Part shown: piece by piece, positions 63,514 to 64,000 of the stretch
How positions within the stretch are numbered: position 1 is the stretch's first letter
Layout: each line of letters starts with the position of its first letter
Assembly (NCBI GenBank): GCA_027604705.1
Contig: JADHYV010000034.1
Location: forward strand, 1-64,000
Length of the DNA stretch: 64,000 nt
Source: Allomyces arbusculus
Lineage: Eukaryota; Blastocladiomycota; Blastocladiomycetes; Blastocladiales; Blastocladiaceae
Direction: 5' to 3'
The notes under the pieces: generated by a model
What the model saw: the letters and a program-made list of their open reading frames with translations, nothing else
What the model was told of the DNA's origin: nothing
The model's database searches: none
Translations under genes and position numbers: made by a program

Positions 63514-63906
63514 ATGCAGGAAAGTGAGCCGCAGCCATGGACCGGAGGGGTCATGTTCGCACTATCGCACGCGATCCTGACGGATTCCCATCGGGCGCAG
63601 GCGCGCGTCGCGCAGCACAAGTGCAATGCCTGTCATCTATTCAAGGCGATCCGTGGTTCTGTGTTGAATGGTGGGCCCTTCTTCTTCACCGAGATCTTGT
63701 CCGCCATCCCTTCCCAGCCGCCCGGATTGGCGTACCGTCTCACGTCGCGTCGCGACCAACAAACAGATGGCCACGCCGCGGCATCGATCGCTCGGCCTAT
63801 GACTGCGGCATCGATCGCTCGGCCGATGACCGCGGCCACGGCGGCACGAGGCCTCGTTCAGTTTCTTCGTGAGTGCGCCGGGCACAGGTGGACACAGGAA
63901 AAGTGA
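63514..63906 (+). CDS. Hypothetical ORF with a CxxCH motif (doubtful)
   Basis: 130 codons from MQESEPQPW. Contains HKCNACHLFKAIRG, a CxxCH pattern as in haem-c sites, followed by GGPFF. The second half is Ala/Arg-rich and includes a doubled SIARPMTAA encoded by a 27-base repeat. There is no signal peptide and no full cytochrome c fold. It may be chance in GC-rich DNA or an exon of a gene I cannot assemble. Confidence 0.22.
   Translation: MQESEPQPWTGGVMFALSHAILTDSHRAQARVAQHKCNACHLFKAIRGSVLNGGPFFFTEILSAIPSQPPGLAYRLTSRRDQQTDGHAAASIARPMTAASIARPMTAATAARGLVQFLRECAGHRWTQEK
63780..63833 (+). repeat. 27-base direct repeat, two copies
   Basis: Two abutting copies beginning GGCATCGATCGCTCGGCC, differing at two or three bases. 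Confidence 0.8.
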
Positions 63907-64000
63907 GGGAGTGAGCGACCGGCGCGGAAGGGACGACGGTACGTGTCAGTCAGTCCACGTGCTTGCCGTTCATCCAACACCATGTCGACCGCGAGTGGCC

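Larger units (their letters stand above)
63018..64000. other. Terminal non-coding region with one weak ORF
   Basis: Pyrimidine-rich sequence to about 63430, then the weak ORF at 63514-63906 and a 27-base tandem repeat inside it. An ATG at 63982 in ACACCATGTCGACC could begin a gene running off the window, but only six codons are visible. Confidence 0.4.

Noticed and set aside
1-64000. Bacterial or phage origin, operons, CRISPR arrays
   Set aside because: Spliceosomal introns, a telomere and eukaryotic-only families (GCN1, VPS9, RPL3 of 387 residues, HGH1) rule this out; no spaced identical repeats of CRISPR type occur.
1-64000. Intact or recognisable retrotransposons, LTR elements, virus-like elements or DNA transposons
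   Set aside because: No reverse transcriptase, integrase, capsid, transposase or terminal repeats were recognised. The low-GC island at 48430-49030 is the only place where a mobile origin seems plausible, and it has no diagnostic domain.
63982-64000. Start of a further gene at the window edge (ACACCATGTCGACC)
   Set aside because: Good start context, but only six codons are visible, too few to support a call.

Overview
This is one end of a eukaryotic chromosome, starting at the telomere. The first 316 bases are the C-rich strand of a telomere repeat, CCT followed by a variable run of A. Everything after it is GC-rich and gene-dense, with short GT-AG introns. Nothing suggests bacteria: there are no operons or ribosome binding sites, and most genes carry spliceosomal introns. 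Fungal-type families (an Rrg7-like mitochondrial nuclease-fold protein, SigF-like NTF2, fungal-type monocarboxylate permeases) together with the GC-rich dialect point to a fungus. An early-diverging zoosporic lineage such as Blastocladiomycota is my best guess, but that is inference and not proven by the sequence.

Layout. 1-1825: telomere, an AT-richer subtelomeric strip and a small cysteine-rich GPI-type surface protein. 2250-9048 (minus): a RING-finger membrane protein, a SigF-like NTF2 protein with a C-terminal membrane segment, and a large PPR-like mitochondrial protein. 10572-29544 (plus): an MFSD1-like transporter, a fatty acid desaturase, a Rabex-5/VPS9-type Rab5 exchange factor with a UIM, a second mitochondrial PPR-like protein with an internal peptide repeat, the eEF2-folding factor HGH1, and two tandem monocarboxylate-type transporters. 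The two transporters come from a segmental duplication that also carried along the last codons of HGH1.

29763-37258: a DUF985 cupin (minus), a decayed F-box/leucine-rich gene (minus), ribosomal protein L3 (plus, with a likely ATG-only first exon and a repeat-filled intron) and a large type I membrane protein (minus). 37989-49281: an ABHD11-like mitochondrial hydrolase, a paraoxonase-like protein, a BTB protein, an acidic disordered protein and two doubtful small genes around an AT-rich island. 49663-57182: GCN1, the largest gene. 57851-63017: a protein made of two chagasin-type (I42) cysteine-protease inhibitor domains, the Rrg7-like protein and an RS/RRM-like RNA-binding protein. The last kilobase holds one weak ORF.

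The genes do not form one pathway. Loose themes are translation and its control (RPL3, GCN1, HGH1), mitochondrial gene expression (two PPR-like proteins, Rrg7-like, ABHD11-like) and membrane transport or trafficking. The points most worth following up are the T-variable telomere repeat, the GTACG 5' splice-site dialect, the double chagasin protein and the HGH1-tail/transporter duplication. Exon boundaries were placed by hand from GT-AG sites, reading phase and protein continuity; they are predictions.
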